From Paenibacillus borealis (GTDB lineage Bacteria > Bacillota > Bacilli > Paenibacillales > Paenibacillaceae): a stretch of 64,000 bases of DNA. The translations under genes were made by a program, and so were the position numbers. The stretch is from assembly GCF_000758665.1 (NCBI RefSeq), contig NZ_CP009285.1, positions 1-64,000 of the forward strand, written 5' to 3'. Each line of letters opens with the position of its first letter. Positions within the stretch are counted from its first letter, which is position 1. The notes beneath the pieces were generated by a model. It had not been told where the DNA came from. It saw only the letters and a program-made list of their open reading frames with translations, and did no database searches. Below are positions 34,890 through 44,800 of this stretch, one piece after another.

Positions 34890-34917
34890 CAGTCTCCCTG
34901 CAGGGAGGCTGTTTTTT
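34890..34917 (+). terminator. Intrinsic terminator after veg
   Basis: CAGTCTCCCTG and CAGGGAGGCTG pair over 34890-34911 with one mismatch, followed by six T residues. Confidence 0.85.
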
Positions 34918-34928
34918 GCTTTTCCGCT

Positions 34929-34958
34929 GCATGACCCTTGCCTCTTGGCCGCATACTA
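34929..34958 (+). promoter_or_regulatory. Sigma-G-type promoter of sspF
   Basis: GCATG (34929-34933) and CATACTA (34952-34958) are exactly 18 bases apart, matching the forespore consensus GHATR-N18-CATAMTA at every position. Confidence 0.8.
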
Positions 34959-35006
34959 CATAGGCAGTAGCTCATCATCCAATATCGTAAAGGGAGGAAT
35001 CCGTAA

Positions 35007-35183
35007 ATGAGCCGCAGAAGACGGGGCATGATGTCGGAGGAACTGAAGACGGAGCTGGCCAAGGAGCTTGGGTTTTATGAAACGGTCGAGCAGGAAGGCT
35101 GGGGCGGAATCCGGGCGGTGGATGCCGGGAACATGGTTAAGAGAGCGATTCAGCTTGCTGAACAGGCTGCGCGCAAATCTTAA
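35007..35183 (+). CDS. sspF: Small acid-soluble spore protein SspF (alpha/beta type)
   Basis: SASPs coat DNA in the spore core and protect it. This 58-residue protein reads [20 protein letters not shown], then [20 protein letters not shown] and [11 protein letters not shown], matching B. subtilis SspF along its length. ATG 35007 is preceded by GGGAGGA at 34992-34998. It has a full sigma-G-type promoter and sits between veg and ispE as in B. subtilis. The gene is short enough to be missed by simple length cut-offs. Confidence 0.94.
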   Translation: MSRRRRGMMSEELKTELAKELGFYETVEQEGWGGIRAVDAGNMVKRAIQLAEQAARKS

Positions 35184-35266
35184 GGGACAGAGGCCAAATC
35201 TGCTGTAGTGACGGGGTATCGCCTGCGGGCGGTACCTTTTTCAAAATATAAAATACATATTTTTGT

Positions 35267-35327
35267 GGTCCCCGCAAAGTACTTGAGTAATCATCGATGA
35301 CCAGAGCACCACTTTGTGGGGTTATTT
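35267..35327 (+). repeat. Hairpin repeat element, copy A
   Basis: This is the first of three closely similar elements of about 62 bases. It begins GTGGTCCCCGCAAAGTAC, has a central ATCATCGATGACC and ends CACTTTGTGGGGTTATT. The outer stem pairs CCCCGCAAAGT with ACTTTGTGGGG across a loop of about 32 bases. An AT-rich run precedes it. It lies between sspF and the ispE promoter, same orientation as the genes. Confidence 0.85.
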
Positions 35328-35329
35328 AA

Positions 35330-35358
35330 TGGACTTCACTGCCGGTTTCTCATATAAT
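35330..35358 (+). promoter_or_regulatory. Probable sigma-A promoter of ispE
   Basis: TGGACT (35330-35335), a 17-base spacer and TATAAT (35353-35358). It begins three bases after repeat copy A. Confidence 0.6.
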
Positions 35359-35403
35359 ATGTTAAGTTGTTTTTACGGGAAAAGCTGAGGGTGGGTGAAC
35401 GCC

Positions 35404-36258
35404 TTGAAAATGTATGAGAAAGCGCCGGCCAAGATTAATTTGATGCTGGATGTGCTGCATAAGCGTGCTGACGGATTTCATGAAGTGGAAATGATTATGA
35501 CTATGGTCGATCTGGCCGACCGTCTGGAGCTCTCAGAGCTGAAGCGCGATTCAATTATTATCTCTAGCCAGGCCGGGTATATTCCGCTGGATGAGAAGAA
35601 TCTGGCCTTCCAGGCTGCAAGACTGATTAAAGACCGCTATAACGTGAGAAGCGGTGTACATATTCACCTGGACAAAAGAATTCCGGTCGCTGCCGGCCTC
35701 GCCGGCGGCAGCAGTGACGCCGCGGCTACGCTGCGCGGCCTGAACCGGCTCTGGCGCCTCGGGATCCCGGCGCAGGAGCTGCAGGAACTGGGCGCCGAGC
35801 TGGGCTCGGACGTCCCGTTCTGCGTCACCGGAGGCACTGCCCTCGCTACGGGCAGGGGAGAACGGCTGACTCCGATAGCGAGTCCGCCGCAATGCTGGGT
35901 CGTCCTGGCCAAGCCGCCGATTAATGTATCGACGGCTGAGGTGTACGGACGCGTACGCGCGAATAACATCGCGGTGCATCCGTCCGCACTCCGGATGCAG
36001 CAGGCGATTGAGGCCGGGGACTTCGCGGCCGTCTGCGCAGGTCTGGGCAATGTGCTGGAGGATGTAACCCTGAAGCTGCACCCGGAGGTGCAGCAGCTCA
36101 AGGAAGCGATGATCAAGCTCGGAGCAGACGGGGTGCTGATGTCCGGCAGCGGACCGACAGTGTTCGGCCTGGTGTCGAAGCAGTCCAAAGTGGCTAGAAT
36201 CTATAACGGGCTCCGCGGATTCTGCAAGGAAGTCTATGCCGTGCGTTCGCTGAGTTAA
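35404..36258 (+). CDS. ispE: 4-diphosphocytidyl-2-C-methyl-D-erythritol kinase
   Basis: IspE is the ATP-dependent kinase of the MEP isoprenoid pathway. The 284-residue GHMP-family protein has KAPAKINL at the N-terminus, the phosphate-binding [15 protein letters not shown] loop and the C-terminal [11 protein letters not shown] motif. The start is ambiguous. TTG 35404 is nine bases after GAGGGTGG and gives the same N-terminal length as the B. subtilis protein. GTG 35395 and ATG 35410 are the alternatives. GC content rises sharply at 35690-36000. Confidence 0.94.
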   Translation: MKMYEKAPAKINLMLDVLHKRADGFHEVEMIMTMVDLADRLELSELKRDSIIISSQAGYIPLDEKNLAFQAARLIKDRYNVRSGVHIHLDKRIPVAAGLAGGSSDAAATLRGLNRLWRLGIPAQELQELGAELGSDVPFCVTGGTALATGRGERLTPIASPPQCWVVLAKPPINVSTAEVYGRVRANNIAVHPSALRMQQAIEAGDFAAVCAGLGNVLEDVTLKLHPEVQQLKEAMIKLGADGVLMSGSGPTVFGLVSKQSKVARIYNGLRGFCKEVYAVRSLS

Positions 36259-36272
36259 GCCGGAGGCACACA

Positions 36273-36312
36273 GAAACGGTCACCGCTGCCCCAAGCAGCT
36301 AAGCCGTTTCTT
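36273..36312 (+). terminator. Probable terminator after ispE
   Basis: Outer arms GAAACGG (36273-36279) and CCGTTTC (36304-36310) with an inner GCTGC/GCAGC stem are followed by a T/C-rich stretch (TTTCTTCTT). It lacks a pure T run. Confidence 0.5.
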
Positions 36313-36369
36313 CTTGCGTGAAGCGCAGGCTTTCGTCCGGAAGGACGCTATAACCGTTTCCGCTTGTGT

Positions 36370-36413
36370 AAATCCGTACAAAAATGATATTATTCATAAT
36401 AATATTCGGTTTT
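36370..36413. promoter_or_regulatory. Inverted PurBox pair at the purR promoter
   Basis: AAATCCGTACAAA (36370-36382) matches the PurBox AWWWCCGAACWWT at 11 of 13 positions. AATATTCGGTTTT (36401-36413), read on the other strand, matches 12 of 13. They face each other across 18 bases, close to the 16-17 of B. subtilis. TTGTGT (36364) and TATTAT (36388-36393) overlap them as a possible promoter, so PurR autoregulation is likely. Confidence 0.6.
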
Positions 36414-36428
36414 GGCGAGGAGCATTCC

Positions 36429-37256
36429 GTGAAGAAACTTAAACGAAGCCAGCGATTGGTTGACATGACCCAATTCTTACTTGAAAAGCCGCATGATCTG
36501 CTGCCGCTCTCGACCTTCGCAGAGCGGTACGGTGCAGCGAAGTCATCGGTCAGTGAAGATTTGGCTATTATAAAAGAGGTATTTGAAGGCGAAGGCATGG
36601 GCGAACTGCAAACCCTGGCGGGTGCTGCAGGCGGAGTCAGGTATATTCCGCGGATGCCGATGGACATGGCCCTTGCTTTCGTGAACCGGCTGTGCGGGCA
36701 GCTGGAGCAGAGTGACCGGATTCTGCCCGGCGGTTATTTGTACATGTCGGATCTGCTGGGACTGCCGTCCCTGATGGAGCAGGCCGGTAAGATTATTGCC
36801 ACTGCTTTTTACGGGGTAGAGATTGATGTCGTGATGACGGTGGAGACCAAGGGGATTCCGCTGGCTTACGCAACGGCTGCGCAGCTTGGGCTGCCTGTAG
36901 TACTGGTGCGCCGTGACCATCAGGTGACCGAAGGCTCGGCGGTAAGTATTAACTATGTATCGGGTTCGCATAAGAGCATACATACAATGTCGTTGTCCAG
37001 ACGGGCACTGCGTGAGAAATCCCGGGTGCTGATCGTGGATGACTTCATGAAGGCGGGCGGTACCGTACGCGGGATGGTCGATTTGCTGGGTGAGTTCAAT
37101 GCAGAGGTTGCCGGCGTGGGCGTGCTGGTAGAATCCGGAGCGGTGGAGAAGGAAGAACGTCTGCTGCATGATTACGTGTCGCTCGTAAAGCTGACTGAGG
37201 TAGATTCCAAGGTACGGCGTATTTCCGCGCATCCCGGCAACTATTTCTCCTCCTGA
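36429..37256 (+). CDS. purR: Purine biosynthesis repressor PurR
   Basis: PurR represses purine synthesis and salvage genes. PRPP (in Bacillus) relieves repression. The 275-residue protein has an N-terminal winged helix (KRSQRLVDMTQFLLE... AAKSSVSEDL) and a phosphoribosyltransferase-like domain with the PRPP loop VLIVDDFMKAGGT. The start is GTG 36429, with GAGGAG at 36416-36421. The upstream part of the open frame overlaps the regulatory region. The ridA-like gene yabJ that follows purR in B. subtilis is absent. Confidence 0.96.
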   Translation: MKKLKRSQRLVDMTQFLLEKPHDLLPLSTFAERYGAAKSSVSEDLAIIKEVFEGEGMGELQTLAGAAGGVRYIPRMPMDMALAFVNRLCGQLEQSDRILPGGYLYMSDLLGLPSLMEQAGKIIATAFYGVEIDVVMTVETKGIPLAYATAAQLGLPVVLVRRDHQVTEGSAVSINYVSGSHKSIHTMSLSRRALREKSRVLIVDDFMKAGGTVRGMVDLLGEFNAEVAGVGVLVESGAVEKEERLLHDYVSLVKLTEVDSKVRRISAHPGNYFSS

Positions 37257-37396
37257 GGGAGCGGATTTTTACGGATTAAAAACCGGGGCATAATGTCGAA
37301 ACCGTGAGGAATCTTAAGATAATGGCACGAAATGTGTCGAAATCAATGGTTCTGCAAAAATATTCTTCTTAATCAGGCATTTTATGGAATGAAAAA

Positions 37397-37423
37397 GAAG
37401 GATTTCGCTTTGCTGTGTGGAAT
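37397..37423 (+). promoter_or_regulatory. Sigma-H promoter of spoVG
   Basis: GAAGGATTT (37397-37405) and GTGGAAT (37417-37423) match the sigma-H consensus and have, as I recall it, the same element spacing as the B. subtilis spoVG promoter, a classic sigma-H target. Confidence 0.85.
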
Positions 37424-37441
37424 TATACACCAAGTCTCTGA

Positions 37442-37753
<312 letters not shown>

Positions 37754-37790
37754 GCTGTGAAGCGCTGACTCTCAAGGATTGCTGCCCTCC

Positions 37791-37820
37791 CGGGCGGCGT
37801 AAAGCCATGCCGTTTTTTTT
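37791..37820 (+). terminator. Probable terminator after spoVG
   Basis: A short GC-rich hairpin (CGGC at 37795-37798 with GCCG at 37809-37812, and a possible GCCC/GGGC just before) is followed by eight T residues. Confidence 0.6.
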
Positions 37821-37842
37821 AAGATAAGACTTTTTATGTTTC

Positions 37843-37907
37843 GGGGTCCCCGCAAAGTACCTGGGTCAGCCTCGAAGCCAAAGCCCCACTTTGTGGGGGG
37901 ATTTTAT
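37843..37907 (+). repeat. Hairpin repeat element, copy B
   Basis: Begins GGGGTCCCCGCAAAGTACCT, has a central CCTCGAAGCCAAAG and ends CCCCACTTTGTGGGG before an AT-rich tail. The stem CCCCGCAAAGT / ACTTTGTGGGG is intact. It lies between the spoVG terminator and glmU, same strand as copies A and C. Confidence 0.85.
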
Positions 37908-38011
37908 TGGGGTTCGAAGAAAAGGGAACCATGCCTTCATGGTTCTCTTTTCTTTTTGCCCGGAATGAGATATATTCAGTAGTGAGTTCAAGAAGTAGGA
38001 GGTTGGCATTC

Positions 38012-39412
38012 TTGAAAAGAATGGCTGTTGTACTTGCTGCAGGCCAAGGCAAGCGCATGAAATCTAAATTATACAAAGTGCTGCACCCCGTCTGCGGTAA
38101 ACCGATGGTAGGGCATGTGCTTGATACAGTACAAGCGACCGGATGCGAACGTACAGTAGTTGTCGTAGGTCACGGCGCTGAGAAAGTCAAAGCTTATGTA
38201 GGCCAGAATGCTGAATATGTGCTGCAGGATACCCAGCTGGGAACCGGGCATGCCGTCAAACAGGCCAAAGATCTTCTCGGCGGTGAAGAAGGAACCACGA
38301 TCGTGATCTGCGGAGATACGCCGCTGGTCATGACCGAGACGCTGGAAGGGCTGATGGCGCTGCATGAATCGCAGAAAGCTGCCGCAACCGTGCTTACGGC
38401 TGTTATGGAAGAGCCTGCCGGGTACGGCCGGATCATCCGCGGTGAAGACGGCGGAGTGCTGAGGATTGTAGAGCAGAAGGACTGCACGGAGAGCGAAGCC
38501 GCTGTCAGCGAAATCAATACAGGCACTTATTGTTTTGATAACGTTAAGCTCTTTGCCGCTCTGGAGAAGGTCACTAATACCAATAACCAGCAGGAATATT
38601 ATTTGACTGATGTTATCGGTATACTCCGGGCACAGGGAGATATTGTTCTTGGATATCAGGCCCATGATGCTGCAGAGTCTATTGGCGTGAATGACCGCCT
38701 GGCATTGTCCGAAGCGGAAGGCTATATGCGTGAGCGTATCAACCGCGGGCATATGCTGAACGGGGTAACTTTAATCGACCCTGCTTCTACCTATATTGGA
38801 GCGGATGTTGTCATTGGAGCAGACACTGTGCTGTATCCGGGCACTGTGCTCAAAGGCAAGACGGTTATCGGAGAAGATTGTGTGATCGGACCCGCGAGCG
38901 AAATTGAAGACTGCGTGATTATGGACGGTGCTGTAGTGAAGCATTCCGTACTCAATCAGGCTGAGGTCGGCGCACGGGCTTCCGTTGGGCCTTTTGCGTA
39001 TTTGCGTCCGGGTGCCGTGCTTGGCCAAGAGGTCAAGGTCGGTGATTTCGTAGAGATCAAGAATGCTACAATCGGTGACGGCTCCAAAGTGTCCCATTTA
39101 AGCTATGTCGGTGATGCTGAGGTCGGTAAGAATGTGAATATCGGCTGTGGTGCCATCACCGTTAATTATGATGGCTACAATAAGTCGAGAACAGAGATCG
39201 GGGACGGTGCCTTTATTGGCAGCAACGTGAACCTTATAGCCCCGGTAACTGTGGGCAAAGGCGCATTCGTTGTCGCGGGATCAACCATCACGCGTTCTGT
39301 TCCGGAGAATGATCTGGCTGTTGCCAGAGTAAGGCAGGAGAACAAGCCGGGTTATGCGGATAAGATCCGCTCCCGTGCCAAAGCGAAGAAAGACCAGTCG
39401 AGTCCATCGTAA
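38012..39412 (+). CDS. glmU: Bifunctional N-acetylglucosamine-1-phosphate uridyltransferase / glucosamine-1-phosphate acetyltransferase
   Basis: GlmU makes UDP-GlcNAc for peptidoglycan and teichoic acids. The 466-residue protein has an N-terminal nucleotidyltransferase domain (LAAGQGKRM at residues 8-16, CGDTPL) and a C-terminal left-handed beta-helix of hexapeptide repeats with the acetyltransferase motif around [18 protein letters not shown] 38012 was chosen because AGGAGG lies at 37997-38002 and the N-terminus then matches B. subtilis GlmU. The open frame upstream (from 37907) overlaps repeat copy B and is not coding. Confidence 0.96.
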   Translation: MKRMAVVLAAGQGKRMKSKLYKVLHPVCGKPMVGHVLDTVQATGCERTVVVVGHGAEKVKAYVGQNAEYVLQDTQLGTGHAVKQAKDLLGGEEGTTIVICGDTPLVMTETLEGLMALHESQKAAATVLTAVMEEPAGYGRIIRGEDGGVLRIVEQKDCTESEAAVSEINTGTYCFDNVKLFAALEKVTNTNNQQEYYLTDVIGILRAQGDIVLGYQAHDAAESIGVNDRLALSEAEGYMRERINRGHMLNGVTLIDPASTYIGADVVIGADTVLYPGTVLKGKTVIGEDCVIGPASEIEDCVIMDGAVVKHSVLNQAEVGARASVGPFAYLRPGAVLGQEVKVGDFVEIKNATIGDGSKVSHLSYVGDAEVGKNVNIGCGAITVNYDGYNKSRTEIGDGAFIGSNVNLIAPVTVGKGAFVVAGSTITRSVPENDLAVARVRQENKPGYADKIRSRAKAKKDQSSPS

Positions 39413-39502
39413 AGCGCCCAAGGCCAAAGCGCCGGACGGACTCTGCAAATCCGCGCCGGCGCTACTTGGAAGTTAAATTCCGTCACGGAGGGTTTATATT
39501 TT

Positions 39503-40456
39503 ATGACTTATTGCGATTCCAAACTAAAGATTTTCACCTGCAACTCCAATCCTAAGCTGGCCAGTCAGATTGCCGATTATATCGGTATTCCGATGGGCGA
39601 GTCCCACACTACCAGCTTCAGCGACGGAGAGATTCAGGTTAAGCTGTCGGAAAGCGTCCGGGGCTGTCATGTATACATTGTGCAGTCCACCTGTGGACCG
39701 GTTAACGACAATCTGATGGAGCTTCTGGTTATGGTAGATGCGCTTAAGCGTGCGTCTGCGAAGAGCATCAATGTCGTGATTCCTTACTACGGTTATGCGC
39801 GCCAAGACCGTAAGGCCCGTTCACGTGATCCGATTACGGCCAAGCTGGTAGCGAACCTGATTGAAAAAGCGGGTGCACATCGCGTCATTACCATGGACCT
39901 TCATGCGATGCAAATTCAAGGCTTCTTCGATATTCCTGTGGATCATCTGCTGGGTGTTCCGATTCTGGCCCAATACTTCCGTTCCAAACAAATTCAGAAC
40001 CCGGTTGTCGTATCTCCTGACCATGGCGGTGTTGTGCGGGCAAGAAAGCTTGCTGATTTCCTCAACGCTCCACTGGCGATAATCGACAAGCGCCGTCCTG
40101 AGCCGAACGTTAGTGAGGTCATGAACATTATCGGTAACATTGAAGGTAAAACAGCGATACTTATCGATGATATCATTGATACGGCAGGAACGATCGTGCT
40201 GGGGGCCAATGCTCTGATGGAAGGCGGCGTGAAGGAAGTCTACGCCTGCTGTACACATCCTGTATTGTCCGGGCCTGCGCATGAACGTCTGGAAAACTCT
40301 CCAATCAAAGAAATTATCGTGACGGATACCATTCCAATTCGCAGCAGTAATCCGACAAGCAAGCTTAAAGTGCTGTCCGTAGCTCCGCTTATGGGCGAAG
40401 CTATTATTCGTGTGCATGAAGAGCTGTCGATCAGCAAGCTGTTCGAAATCGAATAA
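39503..40456 (+). CDS. prs: Ribose-phosphate pyrophosphokinase
   Basis: Prs makes PRPP, the precursor for purines, pyrimidines, histidine, tryptophan and NAD. The 317-residue protein has [19 protein letters not shown], the metal-binding [12 protein letters not shown] and the PRPP loop [13 protein letters not shown]. The ATG at 39503 follows CGGAGGG at 39485-39491. A palindrome (AGCGCCGG 39428-39435 / CCGGCGCT 39456-39463) sits between glmU and prs without a T run. Confidence 0.97.
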   Translation: MTYCDSKLKIFTCNSNPKLASQIADYIGIPMGESHTTSFSDGEIQVKLSESVRGCHVYIVQSTCGPVNDNLMELLVMVDALKRASAKSINVVIPYYGYARQDRKARSRDPITAKLVANLIEKAGAHRVITMDLHAMQIQGFFDIPVDHLLGVPILAQYFRSKQIQNPVVVSPDHGGVVRARKLADFLNAPLAIIDKRRPEPNVSEVMNIIGNIEGKTAILIDDIIDTAGTIVLGANALMEGGVKEVYACCTHPVLSGPAHERLENSPIKEIIVTDTIPIRSSNPTSKLKVLSVAPLMGEAIIRVHEELSISKLFEIE

Positions 40457-40475
40457 GCTGTCGGGCTATCAAGTA

Positions 40476-40519
40476 TAGAAAAAGGGTTACACCTCCGTGA
40501 AACGGAAGATGTAACCCTT
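40476..40519 (-). terminator. Terminator for the small minus-strand gene
   Basis: Perfect arms AAGGGTTACA (40482-40491) and TGTAACCCTT (40510-40519) form the stem. The T run follows only when read on the minus strand, so it serves the gene at 40557-40757. Confidence 0.85.
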
Positions 40520-40556
40520 GTCGGCGTGATGCGGGAAACGGTGCGGCTGGTACGCT

Positions 40557-40757
40557 TCAATATCCCGGGCGGGAGATGAAGGTGAACAGGCTGCGGTTAT
40601 ATAGCGTCCCCTGGAGCTCCACAAAACCCTCATCCACCGCTGTAATCACACCGATGTCAACATGAGCGCTACCCCTAAATACTTCAACAGGCACAGCATA
40701 TTGAATATGGTACTGGAAATGGCGCGGTAATGTTAAAATATCGCCCTGATGTGGCAT
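40557..40757 (-). CDS. Small conserved-looking protein of unknown function
   Basis: This 66-residue protein reads MPHQGDILTLPRHFQYHIQY... VFRGSAHVDIGVITAVDEG and ends RSLFTFISRPGY, giving a compact, beta-rich, non-membrane product with no cysteine. AGGTGAT lies seven bases before its ATG on the minus strand, and a strong terminator lies 38 bases past its stop. These support a real monocistronic gene running against prs and pth. In B. subtilis this interval instead holds ctc, a general-stress L25 gene on the other strand. I do not recognise a family. Confidence 0.75.
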   Translation of the reverse strand: MPHQGDILTLPRHFQYHIQYAVPVEVFRGSAHVDIGVITAVDEGFVELQGTLYNRSLFTFISRPGY

Positions 40758-40849
40758 AGTTCATCACCTGTCTTCGGAGTATAAACTTATTGTACCAAAA
40801 ACGGAACTCTTCTGCTGGGAGTACCGGGTGGAAAGGATAGACCTTACTT

Positions 40850-41410
40850 ATGAAATGGATTGTAGGACTCGGGAATCCCGGACCGCAATACGCGAAGACC
40901 AAGCATAATGTTGGCTTCATGGCGCTTGATGAGCTTGCGTCCAGGCACGGAATTGTCTTTAACCAGAATAAATGCAAATCGGTGATCGGCGAAGGTGTCA
41001 TTGGCGGAGTTAAGACCGTACTGATTAAACCGATGACCTTCATGAACCTGTCCGGTGAGGCGGTCCGCGCTTATATGGATTATTACAAGGTCCAGCTGGA
41101 AGATATGATTGTTGTCTATGATGATCTGGATACGGAGCTGGGCAAGATCCGGCTGCGCTATCAGGGCAGTGCCGGCGGTCATAACGGAATCAAGTCGATT
41201 ATCCAGCATACGGGCACCCAGAGTTTCAACCGGGTGCGGATGGGAATCTCACGTCCAGAGCCGGGATTTGCCATTGTCGATTATGTGCTGTCTACGTTCT
41301 CCAAGAAAGATGGACCCAAGCTGGAAACGATGATTATGGATACTTGTGATGCTGTGGAATTTAGTCTTCAGCATACGTATGAGCAGACCATGGCCAAGTT
41401 CAATGGCTGA
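40850..41410 (+). CDS. pth: Peptidyl-tRNA hydrolase (SpoVC)
   Basis: Pth recycles peptidyl-tRNAs dropped from ribosomes. The 186-residue protein has GLGNPGPQYAKTKHNVGFMA with the catalytic histidine, KPMTFMNLSG, VVYDDLDTELG and GSAGGHNGIKSI. The start is ATG 40850, with GGAAAGG at 40831-40837. The gene is called spoVC in B. subtilis because a mutant form blocks sporulation. Confidence 0.97.
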   Translation: MKWIVGLGNPGPQYAKTKHNVGFMALDELASRHGIVFNQNKCKSVIGEGVIGGVKTVLIKPMTFMNLSGEAVRAYMDYYKVQLEDMIVVYDDLDTELGKIRLRYQGSAGGHNGIKSIIQHTGTQSFNRVRMGISRPEPGFAIVDYVLSTFSKKDGPKLETMIMDTCDAVEFSLQHTYEQTMAKFNG

Positions 41411-41438
41411 TTACAAGGCATAGGATGCAGGAATTTAA

Positions 41439-41468
41439 GGCTAAAGCTATCCGGGGCGGGGCATACTG
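41439..41468 (+). promoter_or_regulatory. Possible sigma-F promoter of fin
   Basis: GGGCATACTG at 41459-41468 fits the sigma-F -10 form except at one position. GGCTA, 15 bases upstream (41439-41443), is a weak -35. B. subtilis fin is sigma-F dependent. Confidence 0.4.
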
Positions 41469-41499
41469 GAGGTATATACTACCTTCAGGAGGCATATAG

Positions 41500-41730
41500 A
41501 TGGCAATAAACTATGTATGCAGGCACTGCCGGACATTCTTAGGAAGCATCGGCAGAAGTGATATCACAGAGGTGCAGCTGGGCCTACATTCCTTGACCCC
41601 TGCGGAACGCAGAGATATAATAGCGTATGATTCAGAAGGTGAGATTACGGTGAAGGTTACCTGCGGTTACTGCAAGCAGGCCCTGGATAACAATCCGGAA
41701 CTCAGCCTGCTGGCCAGTCCGCTTCAGTAG
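41500..41730 (+). CDS. fin: Anti-sigma-F factor Fin
   Basis: Fin (YabK) is a small zinc-binding protein that inhibits sigma-F so that sigma-G can take over in the forespore. The 76-residue product has the two zinc pairs C7/C10 (CRHC) and C55/C58 (CGYC) and the LTPAERRDI segment of the family. ATG 41500 follows AGGAGG at 41488-41493. It lies between pth and mfd as in B. subtilis. With csfB this gives two forespore sigma inhibitors in the window. Confidence 0.94.
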   Translation: MAINYVCRHCRTFLGSIGRSDITEVQLGLHSLTPAERRDIIAYDSEGEITVKVTCGYCKQALDNNPELSLLASPLQ

Positions 41731-41861
41731 GTGGAAGCGCCTGTCTCTATCGTCATCCGCAAGCCTTGGCCGTATCCGCTGAGGCTTGTTTTCGATTCTA
41801 ATTATAATAGGTGGCAGCGGCAATGCCGCTGTCAGCCTGTTTAGTAAGAGAGGTGCACCTG

Positions 41862-44800
41862 TTGTTACAAGGTCTTATAGAAGCTTTTTCGAAGGATCCC
41901 GATTTTCAGTCCGTCACCAGCGGTATCGCCGCAGGCATGAAGGAGCAGCTTATCTCCGGCTTATCCGGCTCGGCCAGACAAATTATGCTGGCTGCGCTGC
42001 ATGAAGAGACGGAGCGTCCGCTGCTAATAGTAACCCATAATATGTTCTCGGCCCAGAAGATGGCCGAGGATTTGCAGGAAGCGCTTTCTCCGGACCGTGT
42101 GCTGCTCTATCCGGCCAATGAGCTGGTGGCTGCAGAAGCCGCAGTCTCCAGTCCCGAGACACTCGCTCAGCGCATTGATGTGCTTACGAAATGTGCGAAG
42201 GGCTTCCGTGGAGTTGTAGTTGTTCCGTACTCCGGCGTACGGCGGCTGCTCCCCGCCCCCCATGTGATGGCCGGGGCCCAGCTGACGGTTTCACAGGACG
42301 GGACCCTCGCGCTGGATGAATTCCTCATGTCCATGATTGAAATGGGCTATGACCGTGTCGAGCGGGTGGAGAACCGCGGTGAGCTCAGCGTGCGCGGAGG
42401 TATTATTGATTTCTATCCTATGACTTCTCCACTGGCATACCGGGTGGAGCTGTTTGATGATGAAGTAGACTCCATCCGTACCTTTGACCCCATAGACCAG
42501 CGCTCCATTGATAAGGTCCGCAGTGTGAAGATTACTCCGGCCAAGGAGATTATTGCTGACCAGCTTCGTCAGGATGCGGCTTCTACAGCTGCGTCGGCGC
42601 TGCTGGAGCGGCAGCTGGAGAAAATGAGCGACCGTCAGGCCAAGCTGCGTCTGCGTGAGGAAATGGGCCGGGAGCTGGAAATGCTGCGCGAAGGCACTTA
42701 TTTTCCGGAAATCTATAAATATATCAGTCTCTTATATCCTGAACGCTCTCATCTGTATGATTACATGGCGCAGGATACCCTGCTTGTGCTGGATGAACCG
42801 GCCCGATTGCTGGAAACCGCGAAGCAGCTGGAACGCGATGAGTCGGAATGGAACCTGCATTTACTGCAGAACGGCAAAACGCTGCCTGACCTGCATCTCT
42901 CCGTAGAGAGCGACGTCATTATGTATCACCGTCCGTTCCAGAGCTTGTTCATGTCGATTTTCCTGCGTCAGGTTCCGCATATTCAGCCGCAGAACATTCT
43001 GGGCTTCATCAGCCGGGGAATGCAGGATTTCCATGGCCAGATGAATGTGCTGAAATCCGAGATGGAACGCTGGCATAAGTCCGGCGTGAAGGTGATTATG
43101 CTGGCCAATGGCGAGGAGCGGATGGAGCGTGTCCGCCGGGTGCTGGATGACTATGGAATTGAAGAGCCGACCATTCTCCAGGGCAACCTGGGTTCCGGTT
43201 TTGAGCTTCCTTCGATTCATTTGGCTGTCATCACCGAAGGTGAGATGTTCTCGCAGAAGCAGCGCAAGGCACGGAAGGTCTCCAAGGGGATAGATAATGC
43301 CGAACGGATTAAGAGCTATACGGAGCTGAAGATTGGCGATTATGTGGTTCACCAGAACCACGGGATCGGTAAATATATGGGCATCGGCACGCTTGAGGTC
43401 AGCGGGATTCACCGCGACTACATGCATATTCTCTATGCCGGAGGCGACAAGCTCTCCGTTCCGATTGAACAGATCGATCTGATTCAGAAATATGTCGGTT
43501 CAGAAGACAAGGAGCCGAAGGTATATAAGCTTGGCGGCAACGAGTGGACGAGGGTTACCAGCAAAGTACGGAGCTCGGTCCAGGATATCGCCGATGATCT
43601 GATCAAGCTCTACGCTGAACGCCAGAGCGCACTCGGTTATGGCTTCGAGAAGGATACGCAGGAACAGCGTGAATTCGAAGAGATGTTCCCGTATGAGGAG
43701 ACCCGTGACCAGCTCCGGGCGATCGAAGAGATTAAGAAGGATATGGAGCAGAACCGTCCGATGGACCGCCTGCTCTGCGGAGATGTGGGCTACGGTAAGA
43801 CTGAAGTGGCGATCCGTGCCGCTTTTAAATCGGCCATTGAAGGCAAACAGGTGGCTGTGCTCGTGCCAACGACGATTCTGGCGCAGCAGCACTATGAAAC
43901 CTTCCGCGAGCGCTTCGCCAATTATCCGTTGAATATTCAGGTACTGAGCCGTTTCCGTAGCCGTAAGGAGCAGAATGACACGATTAAGGGCGTAAGACAG
44001 GGTACCGTGGATGTGGTTATAGGCACACACCGTCTGCTGTCGCAGGATCTGGTGTTCAAGGACCTGGGTCTCCTGATTGTCGATGAAGAGCAGCGTTTCG
44101 GCGTGACCCACAAAGAGAAGCTGAAGAAGCTGAAGACTAATGTCGATGTATTGACCCTGACGGCAACACCGATTCCCCGCACTCTGCATATGTCGATGCT
44201 TGGGGTGCGGGACTTGTCAGTTATTGAGACACCACCAGAGAACCGCTTTCCCGTACAGACGTATGTCGTGGAGCATAGCCAGACCCTTACCCGTGAAGCG
44301 GTAGAGCGTGAGCTTGCCCGTGGCGGCCAGGTCTATTACCTCTACAACCGCGTCCAGGGTATTCAGGAAATGGCTGCGCAAATCTCCATGCTGGTGCCGG
44401 AAGCTAGAGTAGGGATCGGCCATGGGCAGATGTCGGAGTCGGAGCTGGAGAAGACTATCCTTGATTTCCTGGATGGAGAGTACGATGTACTGGTCAGCAC
44501 AAGCATTATCGAGACGGGCGTGGATATTCCAAACGTCAATACGCTGATTGTGCATGATGCCGATAAAATGGGACTGTCCCAGCTCTATCAGCTGCGCGGA
44601 CGTGTGGGCCGCTCCAACCGGATTGCCTATGCTTATTTCACGTACCAGCGGGATAAGGTGCTGACAGAAGTGGCCGAGAAACGCCTGCAGTCGATTAAGG
44701 AATTCACGGAGCTGGGCTCGGGCTTCAAAATCGCCATGCGAGATCTCTCTATCCGCGGAGCAGGCAATCTGCTCGGTGCGGAGCAGCACGGATTCATCGC

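Noticed and set aside
37907..38011. N-terminal extension of glmU
   Set aside because: It would begin at the edge of repeat copy B and precede a strong AGGAGG that fits TTG 38012.
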